A stretch of DNA of 64,000 nt, taken from the NCBI RefSeq assembly GCF_004421105.1, contig NZ_CP038033.1, positions 1,755,659 through 1,819,658 of the forward strand. The letters run 5' to 3'. Positions within the stretch are counted from its first letter, which is position 1. The number at the start of each line of letters is the position of its first letter. The translations under genes and the position numbers were made by a program. The stretch comes from Nitrosococcus wardiae. GTDB taxonomy: Bacteria; Pseudomonadota; Gammaproteobacteria; Nitrosococcales; Nitrosococcaceae. Under the pieces are notes generated by a model. It was given only the letters and a program-made list of their open reading frames with translations, was not told the DNA's origin and did not search any database. Shown one piece after another: positions 45,313-54,673 of this stretch.

Positions 45313-45408
45313 TTAAAACGGCATGGAAGGGGAAATTTATCGACAATCTGGTTATTTCCTATCGGATTGGCGTCAAAATTAAGCAGGCTTAGAATACTTA
45401 AGCTGAGG

Positions 45409-45440
45409 TTGTCATAAAGTTGTCATAATTTAAGTGTCAT
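45409..45440 (+). promoter_or_regulatory. Pho box upstream of phoB
   Basis: TTGTCAT-AAAG-TTGTCAT (45409-45426) is close to the PhoB consensus, and a further GTGTCAT follows (45434-45440). It suggests autoregulation of phoBR. Confidence 0.75.
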
Positions 45441-45504
45441 AATTTTAAGTTAAAGCAAGGATGGTTAGGATTTTTTAAACGGTGTATAAGAAACGAGATT
45501 AAAA

Positions 45505-46194
45505 GTGCCTGCAACAATATTGGTCGTTGATGACGAAACCGCAATTCGCGAAATGCTGGGATTCGTCCTTACTCAGGAAGGTTATCATTATCAGGCGGCG
45601 GCTGATGCCGAACAGGCATGGCAACGGATCAATGAGTCCCGCCCAGATCTCATCTTGCTAGATTGGATGTTGCCAGGAATTAGTGGAGTGGATTTAGCCC
45701 GCCGCCTTAAACGAGAACCTAATACCCGTAGCCTCCCCTTAATCATGCTGACTGCCCGCGATGATGAGGAGGATAAAGTTCGAGGCCTCAATGTGGGCGC
45801 TGATGATTATATCACTAAGCCCTTCTCGCCGACGGAACTGATAGCTCGGGTTAAAGCGGTGCTTCGGCGGAGTGCGCCATTGCTCAGTCGGGAAGTGGTT
45901 GAAGTGGATGGACTAAAGCTTGATCCGAGCAGCCATCGGCTGAGCGTTAAGGATAACCCCTTGGAAATGGGACCTACCGAGTTTCGTCTGTTACACTTTT
46001 TTATTACCCATCCCGAGCGAGTCTATAGCCGAGGCCAGTTAATCGACCATGTTTGGGGGGACAATGTTTACGTGGAGGAACGTACGGTGGATGTGCATAT
46101 TCGCCGGTTGCGTAAGTCCTTGGAGCCGAGTGGTCACGATAGATTTATCCAAACCGTACGGGGGGTAGGGTATCGCTTTTCTACCCATTCCTAG
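45505..46194 (+). CDS. phoB: Phosphate response regulator PhoB
   Basis: 229 residues from a GTG. Receiver domain with ILVVDDE, phospho-acceptor Asp53 (LLDWMLPG) and Lys (YITKPFS). OmpR-type winged helix: [20 protein letters not shown] and [20 protein letters not shown]. It activates Pho regulon genes under phosphate limitation. Directly upstream of phoR. Confidence 0.95.
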   Translation: MPATILVVDDETAIREMLGFVLTQEGYHYQAAADAEQAWQRINESRPDLILLDWMLPGISGVDLARRLKREPNTRSLPLIMLTARDDEEDKVRGLNVGADDYITKPFSPTELIARVKAVLRRSAPLLSREVVEVDGLKLDPSSHRLSVKDNPLEMGPTEFRLLHFFITHPERVYSRGQLIDHVWGDNVYVEERTVDVHIRRLRKSLEPSGHDRFIQTVRGVGYRFSTHS

Positions 46195-46367
46195 AGGAGC
46201 CTCTCGGACGATGTCTCACCTCTGCATTGCTGCCCCAATTTTCGCCAGGCAAGACGCGACCGACGAAGTTGGGTGGTTACCAACAAGGAGGAAGCAACGC
46301 CGCATGGCGAAAATGGGAGCGCAATCCGTCGTATGCGCGAAATATTGCCCGGGAGGATTCTAATCCC

Positions 46368-47678
46368 ATGCGTGCAGATCTTTGGCGTTTTGGGGGGGGG
46401 CTGTTACTAGCTTTGTTCTTGGGACTCGTTTTAGGGCGGGTCTTTTTTTGGCTTTTTCTCTTTACCTTTGGTTATGTCCTGTGGCAACAACGCCAACTCT
46501 ATCGCCTTTATCGGTGGTTGCAAAAACCAAAAAAGAGAGCGCCTCCCAGTGAGATTGGAATAATGGGGGGAATTGTCCGTGAGATTGATTTTAGGCGTCA
46601 GCGCCACCGTTCTCGCAAGGGCAAGCTTACTCAATATCTCAAGCGTTTTCAGAAAGCGACGGCGGCTCTTCCCGATGCAACCATCGTTCTTAACCAACAC
46701 GATGAGATTGAATGGGCCAATGAAGTTAGCCAACGGCTCTTGGGGATAAAATCCCCCTGGGATGTGGGCCAACGCATCACCAATCTGATCCGTTATCCGG
46801 ATTTTGTTGAATTGATGGCGCTTGACCGCAACGAGGCTAGCACCATTGAGTTGCCTTCGCCCGTTAACCCGGAGTTGCATTTAAATATCCGCATGGTTCC
46901 TTACGGTGAAGGGCAGCGTCTGTTGGTGGTGCGGGATATCACTCGACTCCATCGGTTAGAGCGAGTGCGGCGTGATTTTGTGGCCAATGTGTCCCATGAG
47001 TTGCGGACTCCTTTAACTGTCCTCCGCGGTTATCTGGAGATTCTGGACAGGGGAAGGGAGGGCAACCCCGAGGTTTGGGTCCGTTCCTTTAAAACCATGC
47101 AGGATCAGGTCGCGCGCATGCAACATCTTATCGACGATCTGCTGATGTTGTCGCGGCTGGAAAACCGGAATAAAAAACCGGCTGAGGTTCCAGTTGCGGT
47201 TCCGGAGATGTTGGCAGGGATTTGTCGGGAAGCCCGGATGCTGAGTGGTGACCGCCAATATCAGATTCAACTCGAGGCGGATACCAGCTTGTGGTTACGG
47301 GGAGACGAGCGGGAACTGCATAGCGCTTTTTCCAACCTGGTAGTCAATGCCATTCGCTATACCCCGGCCCAGGGAAAGATTACCCTCCACTGGTTTAAAC
47401 AGACGGATCAGCCTTGCTTGGAGGTGAGAGATACTGGCGAAGGGATCGCAGCCGAGCATATTCCCCGTTTGACAGAGCGTTTCTATCGGGTTGATAAAGG
47501 GCGCTCACGGGAGAAGGGCGGTACTGGTTTGGGGCTGGCCATTGTCAAGCATGTTCTAAACCATCATGAGGCCCGGTTAGAGATCGAGAGTGAATTGGGT
47601 AAGGGGAGCGTATTTCGTTGTCTTTTTCCTGTTGAGCGAGACCACCGGCCCAAAATGCATTTATCCGAAGCAAGTTAG
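46368..47678 (+). CDS. phoR: Phosphate-responsive sensor kinase PhoR
   Basis: 436 residues from the ATG at 46368, with GGAGG about 10 bp upstream. The frame is open another 47 codons, but the family starts with the membrane hairpin seen here (LLLALFLGLVLGRVFFWLFL). Membrane pair, charged linker, PAS domain (PDATIVLNQHDEIEWANEVS), HisKA with H210 (VANVSHELRTPLTVLRGYLE), HATPase (NLVVNAIRYTP, DTGEGI, GTGLGLAIVKHV). It senses PstSCAB-PhoU status and phosphorylates PhoB. Confidence 0.93.
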   Translation: MRADLWRFGGGLLLALFLGLVLGRVFFWLFLFTFGYVLWQQRQLYRLYRWLQKPKKRAPPSEIGIMGGIVREIDFRRQRHRSRKGKLTQYLKRFQKATAALPDATIVLNQHDEIEWANEVSQRLLGIKSPWDVGQRITNLIRYPDFVELMALDRNEASTIELPSPVNPELHLNIRMVPYGEGQRLLVVRDITRLHRLERVRRDFVANVSHELRTPLTVLRGYLEILDRGREGNPEVWVRSFKTMQDQVARMQHLIDDLLMLSRLENRNKKPAEVPVAVPEMLAGICREARMLSGDRQYQIQLEADTSLWLRGDERELHSAFSNLVVNAIRYTPAQGKITLHWFKQTDQPCLEVRDTGEGIAAEHIPRLTERFYRVDKGRSREKGGTGLGLAIVKHVLNHHEARLEIESELGKGSVFRCLFPVERDHRPKMHLSEAS

Positions 47679-47691
47679 TGACTGGTCAACG

Positions 47692-47720
47692 CTGTCATAT
47701 AAATGTCATATTGTTGTCCT
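47692..47720 (+). promoter_or_regulatory. Triple Pho box upstream of pstS
   Basis: CTGTCAT-ATAA-ATGTCAT-ATTG-TTGTCCT: three 7-bp PhoB repeats with 4-bp spacers. TATACT at 47720-47725 would be the -10 box, placing the Pho box over the -35 region as in known PhoB promoters. Confidence 0.85.
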
Positions 47721-47845
47721 ATACTGGTGACGAGCTTGGTACATCATTGGTTTGTTACACGGCTTTCACTCCTGCAGAAATCAAAGCATATCCCATTGAA
47801 TAATCGTAACAATAAAGGCGTCCTACGTTAAGGAGAATTGAGTAC

Positions 47846-48826
47846 ATGCAGATTAGACACATCATTGCGGCTCTAGGGTTAGCCTCGGTCGCACTGTTTT
47901 CTAGCCATAGTATGGCGGCAGAACAGGTGGATTCTGATCTTAAGGAATACAGCAAGGCCAGTGGTGTCGCTGGCAACTTATCTAGCGTTGGCTCTGATAC
48001 TTTGGCTAACCTCATGACCCTTTGGGCTGAAGAGTTCAAAAAATTCTATCCTAATGTGAATATTCAAATCCAGGCGGCGGGTTCCTCAACGGCGCCTCCC
48101 GCACTGACTGAAAGTACCGCTAATCTCGGTCCTATGAGCCGGAAAATGAAGGACAAGGAGGTGGAAGCCTTCGAAAAGAAGTATGGTTATAAACCGACCC
48201 CCATTCGAGTAGCTATTGATGCGCTAGCGGTTTATGTCAACAAAGACAATCCCATTGAGGGAATCACCATCCCGCAAGTGGATGCGGTTTTTTCTGCTAC
48301 TCGCAAATGTGGCTATCCTAAAGATATTACAATGTGGGGAGATCTGGATCTAGGTGGCGAATGGACCCACCGTAGTCTCCAGCTCTTTGGCCGTAACTCC
48401 GTTTCTGGGACTTACGGTTACTTTAAGGAAGCGGCCCTTTGTAAGGGCGATTTCAAAAATACGGTCAACGAGCAACCCGGTTCTGCCTCGGTGGTTCAGG
48501 GGGTGACTAAATCAATTAATGGTATCGGCTACTCTGGCATTGGCTACCGTACCTCTGGGGTGCGTGCGGTTCCCCTGGCGACCAAGGCGGGTGCCCCTTA
48601 TGTGGAGGCGACCTCGGAGAATGCTGTGAGAGGGCAATATCCTCTGGCGCGCTTTCTTTACATCTATGTCAATAAGCATCCCAACAAATCCTTGCCGCCT
48701 TTAGAACGGGAATTTGTCAAAATGGTGCTTTCTAAGACGGGCCAAAGCGTGGTGATTAAAGATGGTTATATTCCATTGCCAGCCCGGGTCGCCGCTAAAG
48801 ATCTTGGCAAAATTGGGGGGGATTAA
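47846..48826 (+). CDS. pstS: Phosphate ABC transporter substrate-binding protein PstS
   Basis: 326 residues. Signal peptide to about residue 25 ([15 protein letters not shown]). PBP-like fold with [40 protein letters not shown] and [20 protein letters not shown]. The SSTAPPAL loop replaces the SGG-x-x-G type loop of short PstS; this longer marine-type form is known in Pseudomonas-like bacteria. Binds phosphate in the periplasm. Confidence 0.9.
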   Translation: MQIRHIIAALGLASVALFSSHSMAAEQVDSDLKEYSKASGVAGNLSSVGSDTLANLMTLWAEEFKKFYPNVNIQIQAAGSSTAPPALTESTANLGPMSRKMKDKEVEAFEKKYGYKPTPIRVAIDALAVYVNKDNPIEGITIPQVDAVFSATRKCGYPKDITMWGDLDLGGEWTHRSLQLFGRNSVSGTYGYFKEAALCKGDFKNTVNEQPGSASVVQGVTKSINGIGYSGIGYRTSGVRAVPLATKAGAPYVEATSENAVRGQYPLARFLYIYVNKHPNKSLPPLEREFVKMVLSKTGQSVVIKDGYIPLPARVAAKDLGKIGGD

Positions 48827-48876
48827 GGTAAGGGAGGCCTATTAGCCGTGCCTCAAACATCTCTATGTCCGGAAAG

Positions 48877-48905
48877 CGCCTCGCCAAGCGAGGCGTTTTT
48901 TCTTT
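48877..48905 (+). terminator. Hairpin between pstS and pstC
   Basis: CGCCTCG-CCAAG-CGAGGCG followed by TTTTTTCTTTC. Strong intrinsic terminator shape; partial read-through would give more PstS than permease. Confidence 0.8.
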
Positions 48906-48937
48906 CACATTTTTGTTATCTTTTCCCATAGATTGAA

Positions 48938-51223
48938 ATGGTTGCTAGAGTTTCAGAGACTGAAGAATCTGTCGTTCCTTCTCCCAATTCGCCGGTGGCC
49001 ATACGCCGTCGCCGCTGGCGTGAAATCAAGGACCATATCGCCCGATATTACATTGCTGCCGGTGGCATCAGTGTTATTATTGCCATTATTCTGATTTTCT
49101 TTTACCTCCTGTACGTGGTCATCCCCTTGTTTCGCCCGGCTCATGTGGAGCCAGGCGTCCAGTATTCAGCTCCTGGCGGCAGTCCTGAAAACACCCTTCA
49201 TCTGGCCTTGAATGAATATAATGATGTGGGTTTCCGCCTGACTGACCAGGGACGGGCCATTTTCTTCTCTACCGGGGATGGCAAGGTAGTTTCGGAAGCC
49301 CAACTGCCGTTACCTAAGGGAGTCACCGTGACTAGTTTCGGGGCCGGCGATCCTTCCCGTCAAGCAGTTATCTATGGTCTTTCCGATGGCCGCGCCCTGC
49401 TGTTACGCCATGCCTATGATATCTCTTATCCCGACGATATTCGCACTATTACGCCTCGGTTAGAGCACCCTCTCGACAAAGGACTGTTGGCGGTAGATGC
49501 CCAGGGGCAACCCTTACGCCTCATTAGTGCCCAATCTGATGAGGACCAGACCACTGTGGCTGCAGTCACTGGGGACGGACGCTTAGTTTTGGTGAACTTT
49601 GCCTTGCAGCGGTCTTTTCTTGATGATGAAGTGACTATTGAGCGGGTTGCCTCATCGCTGGATCTCTCTCCACTTAAAGTGACTCATCTGGCTCTTGATG
49701 TGCAGCAAGAGGAGTTATATTTGGCTGATTCGGAGGGCTATATCAACTACTACCAGGTAAGGGATAAGGAAGCGCCACGCTTGGTGCAGCGGGTGAAGGC
49801 AGTCCCAAAGGATGTTCAGATCACTGCTTTGTCCTTTCTCACAGGCGGCATTTCGCTCTTGGTAGGAGATTCTTCCGGTCGGATCGCGCAATGGTTCCCA
49901 GTGCGAGATGAAAATAATAATTATACCTTAGAGCAAATCCGGACCTTCGAATCTCAACAGGCACCGATTACGGCCATTGCCTCTGAGCATGCTCGTAAAG
50001 GCTTCTTAGCGGCGGATGCTTCAGGCCACGTGGGCATTTACCACACCACTGCGCACCAGACATTACAGGTCACACGCCTCAGCGAGGCTCCTTTGACGAC
50101 GGTGGGAATTGCGCCTAGGGCGAATGCGATGCTAGCCAGCGATCCCCAGGGCAATGTGCATTTCTTGAAGATAGATAATGAACACCCAGAGGTCTCCTGG
50201 CAGGCCCTGTGGGGGAAAGTCTGGTATGAAAGTCGGCAAGAGCCTGAGTTTATCTGGCAATCCTCATCAGCGAGTAATGATTTTGAGCCAAAGTTTAGTT
50301 TGACCCCCCTCACTTTTGGTACCTTCAAGGCGGCTTTCTATGCCATGTTGTTTGCCATTCCGCTGGCCATTATGGGAGCGATTTATACGGCTTATTTCAT
50401 GAGCGCTAAAATGCGGGGGTTGGTCAAGCCCACCATTGAGATTATGGAGGCACTCCCTACGGTTATTCTCGGTTTTTTGGCTGGTCTCTGGTTGGCACCC
50501 CTGGTCGAAAGTCATCTCCCGGGGATCTTCGCCCTCTTGCTGTTAATGCCTGTGGGTATCTTTATCGCTGCTTATTTATGGCACCGGCTGCCTAGCCGGG
50601 TGCGCCATCGGGTCCCGGAAGGTTGGGAGGCGGCACTGCTTATCCCCGTTGTGGTGGGTATAGGGGCCCTCGCCATGATACTGAGTAAACCGTTAGAGAT
50701 GGCATGGTTTGGTGGCAACATGTCTCAGTGGATCACCACTCACTTAGGGATTACCTATGATCAGCGCAATTCCCTCGTGGTAGGGTTTGCTATGGGTTTT
50801 GCCGTGATCCCGACGATTTTTTCTATCTCTGAAGATGCTATTTTCAGTGTCCCCAAGCATCTCACTTTTGGGTCCTTGGCTTTAGGCGCCACTCCGTGGC
50901 AAACCTTGGTGCGGGTAGTGCTTTTAACCGCCAGCCCAGGTATTTTCTCTGCCGTGATGATTGGTCTTGGCCGAGCGGTTGGCGAGACCATGATTGTGTT
51001 AATGGCTACGGGTAATACGCCCATTATGGATTTTAATCTTTTCCAAGGCTTCCGGGCCCTTTCTGCAAATATTGCCGTGGAAATGCCGGAGTCTGAGGTC
51101 AACAGTACTCACTACCGCATCTTATTCCTGGCGGCATTAGTTTTATTTATGGTGACCTTTGCTGTTAATACTCTGGCCGAGATTGTGCGCCAGCGGTTGC
51201 GAAAAAAGTACAGTAGTTTGTAG
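48938..51223 (+). CDS. pstC: Phosphate ABC transporter permease PstC (enlarged)
   Basis: 761 residues, versus about 320 for E. coli PstC. After the first membrane helix (YYIAAGGISVIIAIILIFFY) comes a roughly 400-residue periplasmic insert with beta-propeller-like repeats (e.g. QAVIYGLSDGRALLL, TTVAAVTGDGRLVLVNFALQ, HVGIYHTTAHQTLQ). The permease domain follows from about 460: FKAAFYAMLFAIPLAIMGAI, IEIMEALPTVILGFLAGLWL and ALGATPWQTLVRVVLLTASP (EAA loop). Forms the phosphate channel with PstA. The large form is known in some proteobacteria. Confidence 0.92.
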   Translation: MVARVSETEESVVPSPNSPVAIRRRRWREIKDHIARYYIAAGGISVIIAIILIFFYLLYVVIPLFRPAHVEPGVQYSAPGGSPENTLHLALNEYNDVGFRLTDQGRAIFFSTGDGKVVSEAQLPLPKGVTVTSFGAGDPSRQAVIYGLSDGRALLLRHAYDISYPDDIRTITPRLEHPLDKGLLAVDAQGQPLRLISAQSDEDQTTVAAVTGDGRLVLVNFALQRSFLDDEVTIERVASSLDLSPLKVTHLALDVQQEELYLADSEGYINYYQVRDKEAPRLVQRVKAVPKDVQITALSFLTGGISLLVGDSSGRIAQWFPVRDENNNYTLEQIRTFESQQAPITAIASEHARKGFLAADASGHVGIYHTTAHQTLQVTRLSEAPLTTVGIAPRANAMLASDPQGNVHFLKIDNEHPEVSWQALWGKVWYESRQEPEFIWQSSSASNDFEPKFSLTPLTFGTFKAAFYAMLFAIPLAIMGAIYTAYFMSAKMRGLVKPTIEIMEALPTVILGFLAGLWLAPLVESHLPGIFALLLLMPVGIFIAAYLWHRLPSRVRHRVPEGWEAALLIPVVVGIGALAMILSKPLEMAWFGGNMSQWITTHLGITYDQRNSLVVGFAMGFAVIPTIFSISEDAIFSVPKHLTFGSLALGATPWQTLVRVVLLTASPGIFSAVMIGLGRAVGETMIVLMATGNTPIMDFNLFQGFRALSANIAVEMPESEVNSTHYRILFLAALVLFMVTFAVNTLAEIVRQRLRKKYSSL

Positions 51224-51264
51224 GTAGTTAGATTGGATGAAGATAGATAAAGAGCTCAAAGCGA

Positions 51265-52917
51265 ATGAAAGAGTGGTTTAAATCGGGGACGCCGTGGGTG
51301 TGGTTGACTGCGGGTGCAGTGAGTACCAGTGTGGTCATGGTGGCGGGTTTATTGGTCCTTATTGCGGTCAAGGGATTGGGGCATTTTTGGCCAGCGCAGA
51401 TTGCAGAGATTGAGTACACCCAGCAGGATGGGGAAGTCGTACGTTTGATTGGGGAAGTGGTTAGCCAAGAGCAGGTTGCCCGCCAGCGCTTGCAGGATAG
51501 GGGTTATATGCTGCCCGAGGCCCCCTCTCTGGTGACTCGGAACCTGCTCAAAGTAGGCAACCGGGATTTCTTCGGTTTTGATTTTCTTTGGATTGTGGAG
51601 CCATTGGTCAACAATGAGCGTTATCCCAAGGAGTTGATGGCCATCGAGCGGCGGGAATGGGGCCATTTTTATGGCTATCTTCAGTCTGTCAAGGAGCAAG
51701 ACAAGGTTATTGCCGAAGGTGAAAATGCCTGGGAGACTCTTCAACAACGCTTGGCTAGAGTCAATGAGTTCCATGCTCAAATTAAGGATATTGAAAAGCA
51801 TGACATTGGTGCCATCAATTATCAATTGGAGAAGTTGCGTTTGCGTCGTCGGGGTCTGGAACTTGAAGAGGTGACTGATCCCCAGGCCTATGCAAAGGTG
51901 GAGGCCGAGGAGGCAGAACTGCAGGAAGCCTATGCTAATGTTCAGAAAAAGCTTAATGAACTTTACCAGCAAATTAGGCGAGATAGCCTGACGGCAGAGA
52001 TTGCTGATGGGCGGGTGGTGGAAATCCCCTTGGCAAAGGTGGTGCGGGCCTACCGTCCTAATGGGATGGGGATAGGAGACAAGAGTCATTTTTATTTGGC
52101 AAAGCTTAGGGAATTTGTGACCGAGGATCCCCGTGAGGCCAATACGGAGGGGGGGATTTTTCCTGCTATCTTTGGGACAGTGATGATGGTCCTCATTATG
52201 TCCGTTATCGTCACTCCCTTTGGCGTGGTGGCAGCCGTCTATTTACGGGAGTATGCTAAACAAGGGCTGCTGGTACGTATTATACGGATTGCAGTCAATA
52301 ACCTGGCAGGGGTGCCTTCTATCGTCTATGGGGTATTCGGTCTGGGATTTTTTGTTTATTTTCTGGGAGGGAACGTGGATCGCTGGTTCTTTCCAGAAGC
52401 GTTGCCGGCACCGACTTTTGGGACTCCAGGCTTACTTTGGGCTTCCTTGACTTTAGCCATCCTCACCGTGCCTGTGGTCATTGTGGCGACAGAAGAGGGG
52501 TTATCCCGCATTCCCCGTTCCATTCGGGAGGGAAGCCTGGCATTGGGGGCTACTCGAGCTGAAACTTTATGGCGCACTGTATTGCCCATGGCTGCTCCCG
52601 CCATGATGACAGGGCTTATTTTGGCCGTAGCGCGGGCTGCAGGCGAAGTCGCACCCCTGATGATGGTAGGGGTAGTGAAGCTAGCTCCCTCTTTGCCTTT
52701 AGATGAGAATTTTCCGTTCTTGCATTTAGACCGCAAGTTTATGCATTTGGGTTTCCATATTTATGATGTGGGCTTTCAAAGTCCTAATGTGGAAGCTGCT
52801 CGCCCTTTGGTTTATGCGACAGCTTTGCTGTTAGTCCTAATCATCGTGGCCCTCAATCTGACCGCTATTATGATTCGTAACCGACTCCGAGAAAAATACC
52901 GTGCAGCAGAGAATTAA
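51265..52917 (+). CDS. pstA: Phosphate ABC transporter permease PstA (enlarged)
   Basis: 550 residues, with an N-terminal membrane helix ([20 protein letters not shown]) and a roughly 240-residue insert resembling DUF3333 that includes a charged coiled coil (about 150-245: [35 protein letters not shown]). The permease domain begins around 290 ([20 protein letters not shown]) and has the EAA loop [20 protein letters not shown]. Pairs with PstC. The unusual insert probably faces the periplasm. Confidence 0.92.
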   Translation: MKEWFKSGTPWVWLTAGAVSTSVVMVAGLLVLIAVKGLGHFWPAQIAEIEYTQQDGEVVRLIGEVVSQEQVARQRLQDRGYMLPEAPSLVTRNLLKVGNRDFFGFDFLWIVEPLVNNERYPKELMAIERREWGHFYGYLQSVKEQDKVIAEGENAWETLQQRLARVNEFHAQIKDIEKHDIGAINYQLEKLRLRRRGLELEEVTDPQAYAKVEAEEAELQEAYANVQKKLNELYQQIRRDSLTAEIADGRVVEIPLAKVVRAYRPNGMGIGDKSHFYLAKLREFVTEDPREANTEGGIFPAIFGTVMMVLIMSVIVTPFGVVAAVYLREYAKQGLLVRIIRIAVNNLAGVPSIVYGVFGLGFFVYFLGGNVDRWFFPEALPAPTFGTPGLLWASLTLAILTVPVVIVATEEGLSRIPRSIREGSLALGATRAETLWRTVLPMAAPAMMTGLILAVARAAGEVAPLMMVGVVKLAPSLPLDENFPFLHLDRKFMHLGFHIYDVGFQSPNVEAARPLVYATALLLVLIIVALNLTAIMIRNRLREKYRAAEN

Positions 52918-52933
52918 AGAAAAGGTTAATATC

Positions 52934-53785
52934 ATGAACCGGCAGACTAATGACAAAACGCCGCAGACCCATGGGGTTGATATCTCGTTAATCGAGCGCG
53001 GTGTTGAAAAAGTTAAGCTACAGGATGAAACGCCCTGTCTGCAGGTTAAAGAATTCAATCTTTATTATGATCAAAGTACGCAGGCGCTTAAAAACATCAA
53101 TCTTACTATTCCAGAGCGGCGAGTAACCGCTTTTATCGGTCCAAGCGGATGTGGCAAATCCACTCTGCTGCGCTGCTTTAACCGCATGAACGATCTGATT
53201 GATGGAGTCCGTATCGAAGGGGGAGTATTTCTCCATGAACAAAATATTTACAATAAAAACGTTAATGTGGCTGATTTGCGGCGCCGTGTTGGCATGGTGT
53301 TCCAAAAACCCAATCCTTTCCCCAAATCTATTTATGAGAATGTCGCCTATGGGCTGCGCTTGCAGGGGATTAAAAACCGCCGTACCTTAGATAAAGTGGT
53401 GGAAAAATCTCTTAAAAGGGCTGCCCTATGGGATGAGGTCAAAGGCCGTTTAGACGACAATGCGGTGGGCCTCTCCGGTGGTCAGCAGCAGCGGTTAGTG
53501 ATTGCTAGAGCCATCGCCATTGAGCCGGAAGTGTTGCTTTTGGATGAGCCTGCTTCAGCCTTAGATCCCATCTCTACTCTCAAAATCGAAGAACTGATCT
53601 ATGAACTGAAGAACGAGTATACCATTGTGATCGTTACCCATAATATGCAGCAAGCAGCACGGGTTTCGGACTATACGGCTTTTATGTATCTGGGGGAATT
53701 GATTGAGTTTGGCGATACGAGTACTTTATTTACTAATCCCAAAAAGAAGCAGACCGAAGACTATATTACCGGGCGCTACGGTTAA
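52934..53785 (+). CDS. pstB: Phosphate ABC transporter ATPase PstB
   Basis: 283 residues from the ATG at 52934 ([20 protein letters not shown]); AAAGG lies upstream, better than an upstream GTG at 52901 that overlaps pstA. Walker [11 protein letters not shown]-loop [20 protein letters not shown], signature [20 protein letters not shown], Walker [16 protein letters not shown]. Powers phosphate import and takes part in Pho signalling. Confidence 0.95.
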   Translation: MNRQTNDKTPQTHGVDISLIERGVEKVKLQDETPCLQVKEFNLYYDQSTQALKNINLTIPERRVTAFIGPSGCGKSTLLRCFNRMNDLIDGVRIEGGVFLHEQNIYNKNVNVADLRRRVGMVFQKPNPFPKSIYENVAYGLRLQGIKNRRTLDKVVEKSLKRAALWDEVKGRLDDNAVGLSGGQQQRLVIARAIAIEPEVLLLDEPASALDPISTLKIEELIYELKNEYTIVIVTHNMQQAARVSDYTAFMYLGELIEFGDTSTLFTNPKKKQTEDYITGRYG

Positions 53786-53822
53786 TGATTGCCGGCGCTC
53801 TATAAGGCACAAGGAGTGAATC

Positions 53823-54536
53823 ATGCCCCATAGCACTACGCCCCATACCTACCGGCAGTACGATAAGGAACTTGAGGATATCAAAAATCGGGTCCTCGCT
53901 ATGGGCGGACTCGTCGAGCGGCAGATCGCCGAAGCCGTGGATGCTTTGGTAAATGGAGATGTGGAAAAGGCCGAAGAAGTGATTAGCCAGGATTACCGGG
54001 TCAATGCCATGGATGTGTCCATTGACGAGGAGTGCACCCAAATTTTAGCCCGTCGTCAGCCCACTGCAGGTGATTTACGGTTGGTGATGGCGGTAATTAA
54101 AACTGTTGCCGATCTGGAACGAATCGGGGATGGGGCCGAGCGCATAGGCCGGACTACGATTCGTTTATCGGATCGGGAAAGACCCGCGAATACTTTTGAT
54201 TTGATAAGATCCCTCTCTAATCATGCCTTGGGGATGTTGCGGGATTCTTTAGATGCTTTTGCCCGTATGGACCCTGAGGCTGCCCTCAGCGTGGCGGCGC
54301 TAGATGCCCAGGCAGACGCCCGCTACGAGAGTATCCTGCGCCAGTTGATTACCTACATGATGGAAGATCCCCGCAATATTTCCTGGGCAGTGGAACTTAT
54401 CTGGGTGGCCCGGGCTCTAGAGAGAATTGGCGATCATGCCTGCAATATCTGCGAATATGTCATTTATTTGGTCAAGGGCAAGGATGTACGCCATATCAGT
54501 TTGGAAAGCATGGAGCAAATTGTCCACGAAGACTAA
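53823..54536 (+). CDS. phoU: PhoU regulator
   Basis: 237 residues of two three-helix repeats. Conserved metal-binding signatures DLRLVMAVIKTVADLERIGD and the second-repeat EDPRNISWAVELIWVARALE (about 180-210) with RIGDHACNICEYVIY. Links PstB with PhoR to shut off the Pho response when phosphate is plentiful. Good ribosome-binding site (AAGGAG). Confidence 0.95.
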   Translation: MPHSTTPHTYRQYDKELEDIKNRVLAMGGLVERQIAEAVDALVNGDVEKAEEVISQDYRVNAMDVSIDEECTQILARRQPTAGDLRLVMAVIKTVADLERIGDGAERIGRTTIRLSDRERPANTFDLIRSLSNHALGMLRDSLDAFARMDPEAALSVAALDAQADARYESILRQLITYMMEDPRNISWAVELIWVARALERIGDHACNICEYVIYLVKGKDVRHISLESMEQIVHED

Positions 54537-54673
54537 ATTTTAATTTTTCATTCGCTTAGGTACGCGCTTTCAGAATTGGAAAGGCGAAAGGATTATATTT
54601 GCCTCAGAAATTAGGGTCTTTTCTGTTTTTTTCTCCATGGAGGGAAGTTGGTGGTAAATAGGGAGTTTGACTT

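Larger units (their letters stand above)
45060..45504. other. Shared regulatory region of the porin and phoB
   Basis: No gene. It holds at least three Pho-box-like motifs (45173-45190, 45295-45312, 45409-45426), so PhoB may control both genes. The phoB start is a GTG. Confidence 0.6.

Noticed and set aside
51349-52089. 246-codon open frame on the minus strand inside pstA
   Set aside because: It lies fully antisense to a well-conserved permease gene, has a leucine/isoleucine-heavy composition mirroring the coding strand, and matches no family.
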